A program made the position numbers and the translations under genes. This document shows positions 1 through 8,330 of a DNA stretch of 64,000 nt, piece by piece (within the stretch, counting starts at the first letter, position 1; each line of letters opens with the position of its first letter). The notes under the pieces were generated by a model. That model was not told the DNA's origin. It saw nothing but the letters and a program-made list of their open reading frames with translations, and ran no database searches. The DNA is from Chloroflexota bacterium. GTDB taxonomy: Bacteria; Chloroflexota; Dehalococcoidia; JACVQG01; JAHKAY01. The stretch lies in assembly GCA_018825785.1 (NCBI GenBank), contig JAHKAY010000002.1, forward strand, positions 1 through 64,000, in the 5' to 3' direction.

Positions 1-1322
1 AGTTCTCCCCCGTGGTCATCAGCTATCCATCGGGCAATGGCCAGGCCCAGGCCGGTGCCCCCCGGGTCCATCTCTCGGGCCCGCTCCGAGCGGTAAAAGC
101 GCTCAAAGAGGCGAGGCCGGTCCGCTGGGTCAATCCCTATGCCGGTATCGGCCACAGCAAAAATAGCCCGGGTTCCTTTGGAGCGCAGGGAGAGGGTGAC
201 ACTGCCGCCGGCCGGCGTGTAGCGGATGGCATTATCCACGAGGATTAGCACCAGCTGCTTCAACCGGTCGCGGTCCCCCAAGACCCGGAGGGGTCCCAGG
301 CGGGACAGGCTGAGCCTGACATGAGGGGAGTTGGCCAGTAGATGCTGATAGACTTCCAGGATCACCGAGTCCAGCTCAACCTCAGCCGTTTGCAGGCGCG
401 TCCCTGAATCAGCCCGGGCAAGGGAGAGGAGGTCTGCCACCAGACGGGACATCCTTTCCACCTCCGCCCGGGCAGCCCCGAGAATCTCTGCCTGCTCCAG
501 GGGAGGCCTGTCCCTGGCCCGCTCCAGGAGGTCCAGATTGCCCCTGATGACCGTAAGGGGGGCCCTCAGCTCATGGGAGGCATCGGCAACGAACCGTTGC
601 TGCGCCGCCTGGGCTTCCTCCAGGCTCTTCAACATCTCATTGAAGGCTGTGACCATCTGCCCCAGCTCATCAAGGGAGTGCCTGGGCGTCAGTTTCCGGC
701 CAAAGCTTCCGGAAAGGGCGATGGCCCGCGCTGTCTCAATGGTCTCCCGGATAGGCTTCAAAGCCGTCCTGGCTGTGAGCCAGCTCATCAGCCAGGCCAC
801 GGCTATGCTGGCCGCTCCCCCAATGATGAGGGCGAGGAGCAGTTGGGAAAGGGTCTGGGCGCGTATCCTTTCACTCCTCGCCACCTGCACATAGCCCCTC
901 GGCTCACCTGAAGCCCGGATCGCGAAGGGGAGGATGCCAACCTGGTAGCTTGTTCCCTCTATCGTGGTCCGGTAGAAGGTCAGGGTGCTCTGGGAGGCCG
1001 TTTCCAGGACACTGGGAGGCACAGGTATCTCGTTCAGGCCCAGGCGGGGGGACGGGGCCAGCACATGGCCGTATTCACCAAGGACCTGGACTATCGTCTC
1101 CTCGTCTTCAAGCGTCTCAAGAGGGGGCATCGGGAAGGGGAATTGCCTGTAGATGAGGTAGTCCTGGTTCAGCACGGCGACTAGAAGCTGTCCCCTTCCA
1201 GAGATGCGGGATTTTACGACGTTCTCAGTGTATCTGGCCATGGTCACGTAAACGTAAATCCCCAGGGCAATCACGACGACGCCGATGATTGCTGAGGATA
1301 GGAGGGCCAGGCGAGTCCTCAG
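1..1322 (-). CDS. Sensor histidine kinase, C-terminus cut by window edge
   Basis: Membrane sensor kinase, presumed partner of the OmpR-type regulator just upstream in the same transcript. About 440 residues are visible: a first membrane helix (about 4-24), an extracytoplasmic domain (about 25-135), a second helix, a HAMP linker, a HisKA dimerisation domain with the phospho-accepting His near residue 250 in ASHELRAPL, and a HATPase domain with N-box VDNAIRYT, DTGIG and GTGLGLAI. The frame runs off position 1, so only the last few dozen residues are missing. No ATG, GTG or TTG lies in frame ahead of the first helix. The likeliest start is a CTG at 1320-1322, about 10 nt after an AGGAG sequence that overlaps the regulator's 3' end; this start is unusual and uncertain. 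The signal sensed is unknown. Confidence 0.9.
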   Translation of the reverse strand, partial: MRTRLALLSSAIIGVVVIALGIYVYVTMARYTENVVKSRISGRGQLLVAVLNQDYLIYRQFPFPMPPLETLEDEETIVQVLGEYGHVLAPSPRLGLNEIPVPPSVLETASQSTLTFYRTTIEGTSYQVGILPFAIRASGEPRGYVQVARSERIRAQTLSQLLLALIIGGAASIAVAWLMSWLTARTALKPIRETIETARAIALSGSFGRKLTPRHSLDELGQMVTAFNEMLKSLEEAQAAQQRFVADASHELRAPLTVIRGNLDLLERARDRPPLEQAEILGAARAEVERMSRLVADLLSLARADSGTRLQTAEVELDSVILEVYQHLLANSPHVRLSLSRLGPLRVLGDRDRLKQLVLILVDNAIRYTPAGGSVTLSLRSKGTRAIFAVADTGIGIDPADRPRLFERFYRSERAREMDPGGTGLGLAIARWIADDHGGE

Positions 1323-1329
1323 GGGAGGA

Positions 1330-2004
1330 CTACTCCTGCCGCAGGACGTAGCCGGAGCCGCGCATGGTGTGGATAAGCCGGCTCCCTCCTGCCGCCTCCA
1401 GTTTATTCCTGAGGTAGCGGATATATACCTCAAGCACGTTGGAATCGCCGCCGAAGTCGTAGCCCCAGACCCTTTCCAGGAGCATTTCCTTGGGGAGCAC
1501 CTGGTGGGGGTGACGCAGAAACAGCTCCAGGAGCCTGTATTCGGTGGTGGTCAGCTTGACTTCCTGTCCCTGGCGAAGGGCCCTTCTGCTCCCGGTATCC
1601 AGGAGAAGGTCTCCATACTCCAGTTTCTCTGGCAAGGGGACTTGTCCGCGGCGCAGCAGTGCCCGGACCCGCGCCAGGAGTTCTTCAAAAGCAAAGGGCT
1701 TTACCAGGTAGTCGTCAGCCCCCGCGTTGAGACCGACGACCCTGTCAGCTACGCCATCTCTGGCTGTAAGCATCAGGACGGGCACATTCCCTTCTGCCCG
1801 AAACCTGCGGCAGACCTCCAGCCCGTCCATGCCCGGCATCATAATGTCCAGGACTACCAGGTCTGGGCTATGTTCACGGGCCAACTGCAGGCCCTCCTGT
1901 CCGCCGTGGGCTGTGTCCACAGTGTAACCCTCATACCCCAGCCCCCGCCGTAACATCACGGTTACCTTGGGGTCGTCATCAATAACCAGAATGCGTGCGG
2001 GCAC
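1330..2004 (-). CDS. OmpR/PhoB-family response regulator
   Basis: DNA-binding response regulator of 224 residues. The receiver domain (1-120) has the acidic DDD near residue 10, phospho-acceptor Asp53 in VVLDIMMPG, Thr80 and Lys102 in VKPF, so it looks fully phosphorylatable. A winged helix (about 130-222) of OmpR/PhoB type ends in TMRGSGYVL. It precedes the sensor kinase with about 7 nt between stop and the presumed kinase start, so the two form one two-component system. A TATAAT on the minus strand (2040-2045) lies about 35 nt upstream, but no good -35 box accompanies it. Target genes cannot be told from the sequence. Confidence 0.95.
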   Translation of the reverse strand: MPARILVIDDDPKVTVMLRRGLGYEGYTVDTAHGGQEGLQLAREHSPDLVVLDIMMPGMDGLEVCRRFRAEGNVPVLMLTARDGVADRVVGLNAGADDYLVKPFAFEELLARVRALLRRGQVPLPEKLEYGDLLLDTGSRRALRQGQEVKLTTTEYRLLELFLRHPHQVLPKEMLLERVWGYDFGGDSNVLEVYIRYLRNKLEAAGGSRLIHTMRGSGYVLRQE

Positions 2005-2196
2005 CTTTAACCTCCGCCACTCTCCTCTTCTTCGCTGTTATTATAACACCTGAAGAGCGGATAGAGCATCTTCCCCGGCCCCCTCTTTAGTTGAAGGCTA
2101 TGTCCCGCCCGAGATTACATCAGGTTGCTGTTTGCACCGCGCTGTTCAAGAATAGCGCTCGGAGGAAGGGGAGACAAAGGGCTGGAGGGTGGTGCA

Positions 2197-2230
2197 AGGG
2201 CAGGCAAGCTATCCCTATCTTGCCTGCCCT
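2197..2230 (-). terminator. 12-bp perfect hairpin, possible terminator without U-tract
   Basis: AGGGCAGGCAAG (2197-2208) and CTTGCCTGCCCT (2219-2230) are perfectly complementary with a 10-nt loop. It lies about 60 nt past the stop of the leftward lipoprotein gene and before the regulator promoter. No T-run follows on either strand, so it may end or stabilise the lipoprotein mRNA rather than act as a classical intrinsic terminator. The 2005-2291 gap shows no gene. Confidence 0.5.
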
Positions 2231-2291
2231 GCGAGAGAAAGAAGGACTGGCGCGCTAGTTCCGGGCTTTCCCGATATTCTATTTCCTGTCG

Positions 2292-2804
2292 CTAGCGGAA
2301 GATGTCGATCTTGACGGTGGCCGTGCCACCTGTCACCGCCACGTTGCGCTGCCAGACGTTGAGAGTGTAGTTCCCATCAAATTTGGCCAGGAACGAGAGT
2401 TTCCTTGTTTCACCATCATCAACGCCTGTGCCCATCATGGCCACTCTGTCCTCGGGGGCGGCATTCACGCCGAGGGGGGGGGCATCCACGTCTACACCGA
2501 TGGCTGTTCCCCCTTCAAAGGCCACCGTCAAGACCACTAAATCTCCTGTCTTGAGGGCAAGAGTCTCACTGGTGCTTCGGAAGGTGATAGCGTAGGTCTT
2601 GGTAACAGAGGAGATAGGACTAGCACCAGGGCGAGGAGTAGGCATGGGAGGGGTGGGGGGAGGGACATAAGGGGCAATGGTAGGAGCAGGGGTAGCCGTA
2701 GTAGCAGGGGCAGCCACAGGAGCCAGACAGGCAAGAAGTCCCACCCCTAAGGTGGCAACCAGACACACCAGAACAGTTAGCCCAAGAATCGGCCGATTTC
2801 TCAT
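2292..2804 (-). CDS. Secreted lipoprotein with Pro/Thr stalk
   Basis: Protein of 170 residues and unknown function. An N-terminal hydrophobic segment (about 7-25) ends in a lipobox LLAC, predicting lipid attachment at Cys26. A Pro/Thr/Ala-rich linker (about 27-65) follows, then a compact beta-rich domain (about 68-170) with alternating hydrophobics. The fold resembles generic extracellular beta-sandwich domains but I recognise no family. It is one of four exported proteins in this window with such a stalk, suggesting display on the outside of the membrane. A weak promoter may lie at 2838-2865 on the minus strand (TTGACT, 16 bp, TATCTA). Confidence 0.8.
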   Translation of the reverse strand: MRNRPILGLTVLVCLVATLGVGLLACLAPVAAPATTATPAPTIAPYVPPPTPPMPTPRPGASPISSVTKTYAITFRSTSETLALKTGDLVVLTVAFEGGTAIGVDVDAPPLGVNAAPEDRVAMMGTGVDDGETRKLSFLAKFDGNYTLNVWQRNVAVTGGTATVKIDIFR

Positions 2805-3052
2805 ATTTCCTCCCTTTCTACGGTTGTTGATGGGGTTTAGATACCCTAGCTACGCTGAAAGTCAACACCCTACAACGGACAGAGTATCAAAGATGGAAGG
2901 CAAGCACATCACCTGTTAGGATAGAGTTAATGCGACAAGTGGTGTAATCTTTCTCAGGATATTGTCAGGATGAGTTACCCAGGAGCGATGCTCCGATGTG
3001 GAACAAGAGGTATTTGGAAGTTATCCCTTTGGTTGAACTAAATGAGTATGGA

Positions 3053-3745
3053 CTACGAGCTGTCTTCGGACTTGACGTCCTTCACCAAGCGTTGCTGCAT
3101 GGCGTAGGCGGCAGCCTGCTGCCGGTTCCGCAGATTGAGTTTATTCAGGATATTGCGCACGTGGACCTTGGCTGTATGTTGCGAGACCGTGAGCCACTCA
3201 GCGATTTCGCGGTTCGTCGCACCTCTGCATATCAGTACCAGCACTTCTCGCTCCCGATTGCTCAACCTGTCTAGAGGCTTCGGCTCGGCCGTGGCTAGCC
3301 CTTGTTGCATACCGTCCATCATGTCTCTAGAGATAACAACATCTCCCTTGGTGAGCATACGCAGAGACTCCACAAACTCTCCGGTCGAAAGATTCACGGA
3401 GAGATAGCCTTTGACTCTTTCTCTGATGGCTAGCGTGAGAAGCTCGGACGGCTGTGGCCGGGTAAGGACTACCACAATAGCATTCGGAACATACTCAGTA
3501 AGTCCACGCACAGCGGCCACACGGTCTTCCGAAACCTCCCAGTCTAGCACTACGATGTGGGGTTTGTGCTGCTCAACCAACCGTCGAAGGGTGAGCTCAT
3601 CCCCTGTCTGCCCCACGACAAGAAAGCCAGCTTGCTCCAAAGCCGAAGCAAGCAACTCCCGGATGAGCATATTGGGATGCGCCAAAACCACAGAGTTATC
3701 GTTATGCAAAGAATCAGAGTCTTTTTGCCCCATGGAAATAATCAT
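3053..3745 (-). CDS. LuxR/NarL-family response regulator
   Basis: Response regulator of about 230 residues if started at the ATG at 3745 (a second ATG at 3733 also fits; upstream in-frame codons run into the methyltransferase and lack receiver character). The receiver domain (about 15-135) keeps the phospho-acceptor Asp in VVLDWEV, while the loop after it (SEDR) is unusual. The C-terminal helix-turn-helix (about 160-215) reads LSNREREVLVLICRGATNREIAEWL, a textbook LuxR-type HTH, here quoted in two parts: LSNREREVLVLIC and GATNREIAEWL. No kinase gene is adjacent, so it is an orphan regulator; it follows the Flx-Hdr/methyltransferase operon after 70 bp. Confidence 0.88.
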   Translation of the reverse strand: MIISMGQKDSDSLHNDNSVVLAHPNMLIRELLASALEQAGFLVVGQTGDELTLRRLVEQHKPHIVVLDWEVSEDRVAAVRGLTEYVPNAIVVVLTRPQPSELLTLAIRERVKGYLSVNLSTGEFVESLRMLTKGDVVISRDMMDGMQQGLATAEPKPLDRLSNREREVLVLICRGATNREIAEWLTVSQHTAKVHVRNILNKLNLRNRQQAAAYAMQQRLVKDVKSEDSS

Positions 3746-3815
3746 ACCACATATGCCGTGTGGGACGCATTGTTGGCCCGGAGTATAGATTATGTCAAGA
3801 GCGGCTAACCCGCTG

Positions 3816-4520
3816 TCACTTGATGGCGGTGTGGATGGCGATAGCGCCCCTGAGCAAGCGACGGAAGGTGACACTCTGGAAGCCTGTCTTCAGGAGCATC
3901 CGGGAGACTTCCTCCGCAGGGAAGAAGCCCAGGGCGGACCCGGCCAGGTAGCGGTAGGCCCCCCGGTTGCCTGAGATGAGGCCCCCCAGACTGGGCACCA
4001 GGTAGCGAAGGTAGCTGTGAAAGGCCCATCTGACCAGCGCCCCTGGAGGCTGGCTGGTCTCCACCATCACCCACCGCCCGCCGGGCCGGAGGGCTTTATG
4101 CGCCTGGGATAGATACTGGCCCGCCCCCGGGTTCCTGTAGGTGAGGTTGCGGAGGGTGAAAGAGGAGCCGATGGCATCCAGCCAGCCGGGGCAGAGGGGG
4201 AGGTGGGCGGCGTCTGCCCGGATAAAGGCGATTTCCACCTTTGCCCGGCGGGCCTTGGCCCGGGCGGCCTCCAGCATGGGGAGAGAGAAGTCCAGTGCCA
4301 GGACCCTGGTCCCCGGCCCCCCGAGGCGGGCGAGCTGAAGGGCCAGGTCCCCCGTCCCGCAGCCCAGGTCCAGGGCCCACCGGGGCCGGTCTTTCAGGCA
4401 CTCTACCACGGCTTTCCTGCGCCAGCCCTGGTCCTGGCCCCAGGTAAGGAGGCGGTTCAGAAGGTCGTAGCGTCGGGGCAGGGAGGAGAACATTTTGTGG
4501 AGAAGGCCCGAAGGGGGCAA
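3816..4520 (-). CDS. UbiE/MenG-like SAM methyltransferase
   Basis: Class I methyltransferase of about 234 residues, most like the UbiE/COQ5/MenG family that C-methylates demethylmenaquinone or a related quinol. The SAM-binding loop LDLGCGTGDLALQLA lies near residue 50-65, the family segment SSFTLRNLTY near 120, LRPGGRWVMVE near 145, and the family-specific GAYRYLAGS near 195. The start chosen is the TTG at 4518-4520, 4 nt after the flxA stop; it gives the normal family length. A longer frame exists up to 4598 but lies entirely over flxA. As last gene of the Flx-Hdr transcript it may tie that complex to quinone metabolism, which is inference. Confidence 0.82.
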   Translation of the reverse strand: MPPSGLLHKMFSSLPRRYDLLNRLLTWGQDQGWRRKAVVECLKDRPRWALDLGCGTGDLALQLARLGGPGTRVLALDFSLPMLEAARAKARRAKVEIAFIRADAAHLPLCPGWLDAIGSSFTLRNLTYRNPGAGQYLSQAHKALRPGGRWVMVETSQPPGALVRWAFHSYLRYLVPSLGGLISGNRGAYRYLAGSALGFFPAEEVSRMLLKTGFQSVTFRRLLRGAIAIHTAIK

Positions 4521-4524
4521 CGAG

Positions 4525-5364
4525 CTAGCCCTGCTCCAGGAAACGAGATATCTCGCTGAAGGAGAAGACGGGGCCGTCCTGGCAGACGTACTTCTCACCG
4601 ATGTTGCACCGGGCGCACTTGCCCATGCCGCACTTCATCTTGGACTCCAGGGTGGTAACTATCTGCATGGGGGCGAAGTTCAGGGCCTTGAGCTCCGCCA
4701 GGACAAAGCGGATCATGATGGGGGGTCCGCAGGTGATAGTTATAGTGTTCTCGGGAGAGGGCTTTAGCTCCTTTATCACGGTGGGGACGAGGGCTACCCT
4801 CCCCTGCCAGCCCCCGTTCCCCCGGTCAACGGTGAGCTCCACCCTGGTGCGGGGGGCCTCCGCCCAGGAGGGGAACTCGTGGGCAAAGACCAGGTCGGCG
4901 GGGGTGCGGGCGCCGTAGATGACCAGTAGCTCCCCATACTCCTCCCGGTGGTTCAGGACGGCCTGGATGACGGGGCGGAGCGGGGCCAGGCCAATGCCGC
5001 CGCCGATGATGATGATGTTCTTCCCCCGGTACTCATCCATGGGGAAGGCATTGCCGAAGGGCCCTCTTATACCCACCGCCTCCTCCGGCTCCAGCTCATG
5101 AAGGGCCGAGCTCACCGTCCCCACCCGGCGGATGGCAAACTCCAGCACCCCATCGGGGGAGGGGTAGCTGGCGAAGGTGAAGGGGGACTCCCCCATACCA
5201 AAAGCCGATACAAAGGCGAACTGCCCCGGCCTGTGGCGGAAGTTCTCTCTTGCCCGCGGGTCCTCTATCTCCACCCGGAAGAGCTTCACATCGGGGGTGA
5301 GGTCCTGGACCGCCAGGATGCGGGCAGGGAGGGGGAGGAAGGGACTATCAGGTAGCACGGGCAA
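4525..5364 (-). CDS. flxA: FlxA-like FAD/NAD(P)H-binding subunit
   Basis: NAD(P)H dehydrogenase subunit of the ferredoxin-NADP reductase/PyrK superfamily, 279 residues. An FAD-binding barrel (about 8-105, with HRPGQFAFVS) is followed by a Rossmann NAD(P) domain (IIIIGGGIGLAPLRP near 115-130) and a C-terminal [2Fe-2S] motif with Cys245, Cys250, Cys253 and Cys261. This architecture is shared by FlxA, sulfhydrogenase gamma (HydG) and AsrB; the Hdr genes in the same operon favour FlxA. It should bring electrons in from NADH to the Flx-Hdr complex in the cytoplasm. It overlaps flxB by 17 bp. Confidence 0.85.
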   Translation of the reverse strand: MPVLPDSPFLPLPARILAVQDLTPDVKLFRVEIEDPRARENFRHRPGQFAFVSAFGMGESPFTFASYPSPDGVLEFAIRRVGTVSSALHELEPEEAVGIRGPFGNAFPMDEYRGKNIIIIGGGIGLAPLRPVIQAVLNHREEYGELLVIYGARTPADLVFAHEFPSWAEAPRTRVELTVDRGNGGWQGRVALVPTVIKELKPSPENTITITCGPPIMIRFVLAELKALNFAPMQIVTTLESKMKCGMGKCARCNIGEKYVCQDGPVFSFSEISRFLEQG

Positions 5365-6355
5365 CCTTGGCTTCTATTTTCTGCATATCAGAGACTATCT
5401 CCCGGATGTCTATGTTCACGGGACAGGCTCGCACGCAGCGGCCGCAGCCAGTGCACTTCACCTGGCCCTTGAACTGGGTGGGATAGTAGAGGAACTTGTG
5501 GTAGAAGCGCTGGCGGAGCCTGGCCCCCGTGGAGGGGCGGGGGTCATAGCCGCCTGCCAGGCGGGCAAAGCCGGAGGCCTGACAGCTTTCCCAGCTCCTT
5601 ACCCTCTCCACCATGCCCTTCAGCGGATAGTCCCGGATATCAAAACAGTAGCAGCAGGGGCAGACATAGGCACAGAGGTTGCAGTGGATGCACCTATCTG
5701 CCAGGCGCTCCCAGTAGCCATCGTTGAAGATTCTCTTGGCCACATCAGTGATGCCGGCAACGGGGACGGGGGTGGTGGCTGGGGGTGGGGGGTTGTCTAT
5801 CTCCAGCTCCTCCATATTGAAGCCGGTGAAGAGGGCGGCCCCCCGGGCGGTCCGCACCTGGAGGATGTAGCCCTGAGGGGTGGGGATGAGCAGGACATCC
5901 AGGTGGGAGACATCCTGTGGTCCGGAGCCCGCGCTCTCGCAGAAGCACTCCGGCCGGGCCCGGGCGCAGGCCAGGCCCACCAGAATGGTCGCATCCCGCC
6001 GCCTCTGATAATGGGGGTCGCCGGGCTGGGAGAGGAAAGCGGCATCCATGAGGGATATGCCGTGGGCATCGCAGGGGTGCAGGCCAAAGAGGACCTGTTT
6101 TTTGACCTCAGGCAGGGGCCGGGCCTCCCAGCGCCCGTTCTTGCGCTCAAAGATGAAGAGGGTCTCCGAGGGCGGGAAAATGACATCCTTGGGGGAAAGG
6201 GTGGAGACATCATAGCTCAATACTATTTCCTCCACCCTCTTCACCGGCTGGAAGAGGACGGTGTCCCAGGCCTGGACGGGGGCGATAACGGTGTACTCCT
6301 GGATGAGCCTCTTCAGCCAGAGGAGGAGGTTGTCCCGGGAGAGGAAGGGCTTCAT
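5348..6355 (-). CDS. flxB: FlxB-like iron-sulfur subunit (HydB/AsrA family)
   Basis: Iron-sulfur protein of 335 residues in the sulfhydrogenase-beta/AsrA/FlxB family. The N-terminal two thirds match the family in general layout, with a conserved LFGLHPCDAHGISLMD stretch near 105-120 and extra cysteines near 150-160. The C-terminal part holds two ferredoxin-type [4Fe-4S] motifs: HCNLCAYVCPCCY near 230 and CTGCGRCVRACPV near 305. It would pass electrons between the FlxA flavin and the rest of the complex. It overlaps flxC by 4 bp and flxA by 17 bp, implying translational coupling. Confidence 0.82.
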   Translation of the reverse strand: MKPFLSRDNLLLWLKRLIQEYTVIAPVQAWDTVLFQPVKRVEEIVLSYDVSTLSPKDVIFPPSETLFIFERKNGRWEARPLPEVKKQVLFGLHPCDAHGISLMDAAFLSQPGDPHYQRRRDATILVGLACARARPECFCESAGSGPQDVSHLDVLLIPTPQGYILQVRTARGAALFTGFNMEELEIDNPPPPATTPVPVAGITDVAKRIFNDGYWERLADRCIHCNLCAYVCPCCYCFDIRDYPLKGMVERVRSWESCQASGFARLAGGYDPRPSTGARLRQRFYHKFLYYPTQFKGQVKCTGCGRCVRACPVNIDIREIVSDMQKIEAKVARAT

Positions 6356-7197
6356 ATCCCCAGGTCCTCATCGGGCTTGAAGGTGGCGAGGGGGGGAGGG
6401 GTCTCGGGGGAGAGGCCCGGCTGGAAGCTGAACTTGCTCTCCACCTCCCTCAGGAGGTGGCGGTTGAGGAGCATCATGGGTATTTTCACCGGGCATACCC
6501 GCTGGCACTCCCCGCACTCAATACACCGGCCCATGAGGTGGAAGGCGCGGACGGTGTTCCACTGGTGGTTCTCCTGGGGGGCTATCCTTATCCCCACCCA
6601 TTGGGGGTCCAGCTGGTCAACAAAGCACTGCTGGCAGTAGCAACCGGGGCACGCCTGCCGGCAGGCGTAGCAGCGGATACAGCGGTTGAAGTGCTCCTGC
6701 CAGAAGGCCTCCCTCTCCTGGTGAGTCCTGGCATCTATCTCTGCCAGGTCCTCATAGCTTCGGACGGCCTCCTCAGCCACCGGTTCCCCCACAAGGAAGT
6801 CGTAGACGACGGGGTTGTGCTGGGGGCAGAGCAGGCACTTGGCCTGGAGCTTCTCCCCCATATAGCCAAAGGAGACCTCCCGCATCCCGGCGCAGGTCAC
6901 CCCTATGATATAGACCCTCTCCCGCTTTATCTGCTTCTCCAGGAGGAGCAGGTTGATGGCCCTGGTATCACAGGGCTTGGCCACAATGGCCGTGTTCTTG
7001 TTCCTCTTGTCCACCAGGAACTTAGCCAGGCTGTTGACGCAGGTCTGGTCGTAAATTAACCTGTCGGCCTCCTCCGGGGTATAGGCGAAGAAGGGGCGGG
7101 AGGTGAGGCCATCACTGGCCCTCTCCCAGCCGATGACGCACTCCAGCTGCCGGGTGCTGAGGAGTTCTCGGGCCTTCTGCCGGACTAGCTCTTCCAT
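6352..7197 (-). CDS. flxC: FlxC-like iron-sulfur subunit (FrhB-like N-terminus)
   Basis: Iron-sulfur protein of 281 residues. The N-terminal region (about 30-125), including VAKPCDTRAINLLL and IIGVTCAGM, resembles the FrhB/FdhB-type flavin/iron-sulfur proteins. The C-terminal half has two [4Fe-4S] motifs: CIRCYACRQACPGCYCQQC near 175-195 and CIECGECQRVCPVKIP near 228-243. By position between Hdr/FlxD genes and FlxB it is assigned as FlxC. Its start abuts the stop of mscS, with no gap, so translation of the two is probably linked. The subunit naming is by context and architecture. Confidence 0.75.
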   Translation of the reverse strand: MEELVRQKARELLSTRQLECVIGWERASDGLTSRPFFAYTPEEADRLIYDQTCVNSLAKFLVDKRNKNTAIVAKPCDTRAINLLLLEKQIKRERVYIIGVTCAGMREVSFGYMGEKLQAKCLLCPQHNPVVYDFLVGEPVAEEAVRSYEDLAEIDARTHQEREAFWQEHFNRCIRCYACRQACPGCYCQQCFVDQLDPQWVGIRIAPQENHQWNTVRAFHLMGRCIECGECQRVCPVKIPMMLLNRHLLREVESKFSFQPGLSPETPPPLATFKPDEDLGI

Positions 7198-7917
7198 CTA
7201 CGCCAGCTGGATATCGGGGCTATTGCCCGCCTCTTTCAGGAAGTGGAGATATATCCTGGTCCTGAGCTCGTTTCTGGTCCTGACCGGGGTGACAAACTTC
7301 CCCTTTATCCAGATGCGCTGGGGCTCAATATGCACCAGCACCCTGGGGCCGTTCATCGCCTCCTTCATAAAGTCCGGATAGCCATTGCGGAAGGCCAGCC
7401 GGGCCTGGGCCAGGATTTCCCCGTCCTCGGCCTTCAAAATCTCCTCCAGGAGGGCGGAGGCCTTCTCCACATCGCTCTTGGTGGTGAGGGGGATGCGTAT
7501 CTCGTCAAAGATATAGTCGGAGTGGATCTGGCCGTGGCGGGCGGAATAGTCCTTAGAGTAGTTAAGCACCGGCTGGTCCAGGACCAGGAGGTTGGGGATA
7601 TGGAGGAGCCGGCCGGTGAGCTCCCCGCCCATCTTCTCATCCTCCCCCACCTCCTCCAGGGTGAAGTGGAAGAGGCCCGCATTCTTCACATCCCCCTTGA
7701 TATTGCCCATCCGTATCCGGTCCCCGACCTCAAAGAGGCGGGAGACACGGATGAGGAAGAAGCCGAAGAAGCTGGCAATATACTTCTGGAGGGCCAGGGC
7801 CATGCTCACCGCCACCACCGTGACATAGATAGCGGTGTTGGGGGAGGAGAGGAGCCACGCCACTAGGACACCCCCCAGGACAAGGAGGAGGATGGCGATG
7901 ATAGAGGTAGCTCTCAT
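7198..7917 (-). CDS. Small MscS-family mechanosensitive channel, embedded in flx-hdr operon
   Basis: Membrane protein of 239 residues. Two hydrophobic helices occupy about 4-22 and 27-43, with a Gly/Ala-rich stretch running into ASFFGFFLIRVSRLFEVGDRIRMG, the signature junction of the MscS pore helix and beta domain (quoted parts: ASFFGFFLIRVSRLF, EVGDRIRMG). A soluble C-terminal domain follows. The ATG at 7915-7917 overlaps the flxD stop (ATGA) and the stop abuts the flxC start, so it is tightly coupled within the redox operon. A longer frame up to 8229 is not coding. The reason for a channel gene here is unknown. Confidence 0.85.
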   Translation of the reverse strand: MRATSIIAILLLVLGGVLVAWLLSSPNTAIYVTVVAVSMALALQKYIASFFGFFLIRVSRLFEVGDRIRMGNIKGDVKNAGLFHFTLEEVGEDEKMGGELTGRLLHIPNLLVLDQPVLNYSKDYSARHGQIHSDYIFDEIRIPLTTKSDVEKASALLEEILKAEDGEILAQARLAFRNGYPDFMKEAMNGPRVLVHIEPQRIWIKGKFVTPVRTRNELRTRIYLHFLKEAGNSPDIQLA

Positions 7918-8330
7918 CCCGCCCCCCTCAGTTGGAGGAGCTGGTCCCGAAAATCGGCCACCACCTGGGCGAAGCGCTGGCCCTCGGTGGCGGAGACCCA
8001 CTCCAGCCTGAGCCTTTCCTTCTCTATCCCCAGGAAGTCCAGCAGGGAGCGGAGGACGGCGAAGCGGCGCCGTGTGAAGTAGTTCCCCTGGACATAGTGG
8101 CAGTCCCCCGGGTGGCAGCCGGAGATGAGCACCCCGTCCGCCCCCATGGCAAAGGCCTTGGCCACCAGGATGGGGTCCACCCGGCCCGAGCAGGGGACCC
8201 GGATGATGCGGATGCTGGCGGGGTAGCATATCCGGCTGGTGCCCGCCATGTCCGCCCCGGCATAGCTACACCAGTTGCAAAGAAAGCCCACGATGCGGGG
8301 CTCCTGGCTAAGGGGAGATTTCTGGCTCAT
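7914..8330 (-). CDS. flxD: FlxD/MvhD-family electron-transfer subunit
   Basis: Small iron-sulfur protein of 138 residues, matching the MvhD (methyl-viologen-reducing hydrogenase delta) family that docks input modules onto HdrA. The conserved cysteines are in NWCSYAGADMAG (about 19-30), RICYP, RVPCSGRV and GADGVLISGCHPGDCHY (about 75-92, quoted within 20 residues). The start is the ATG at 8328-8330, overlapping the hdrA stop (ATGA). Upstream in-frame sequence lies over hdrA and is not coding. It should pass electrons from FlxABC into HdrA. Confidence 0.92.
   Translation of the reverse strand: MSQKSPLSQEPRIVGFLCNWCSYAGADMAGTSRICYPASIRIIRVPCSGRVDPILVAKAFAMGADGVLISGCHPGDCHYVQGNYFTRRRFAVLRSLLDFLGIEKERLRLEWVSATEGQRFAQVVADFRDQLLQLRGAG

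Noticed and set aside
5177-6640. Long open frame on the plus strand opposite flxA-flxC (487 codons)
   Set aside because: Shadow frame across three well-supported genes.
7918-8229. N-terminal extension of the mscS frame
   Set aside because: It is a Pro/Gly/His-rich translation of flxD in the wrong frame; the coupled ATG at 7917 is the natural start.
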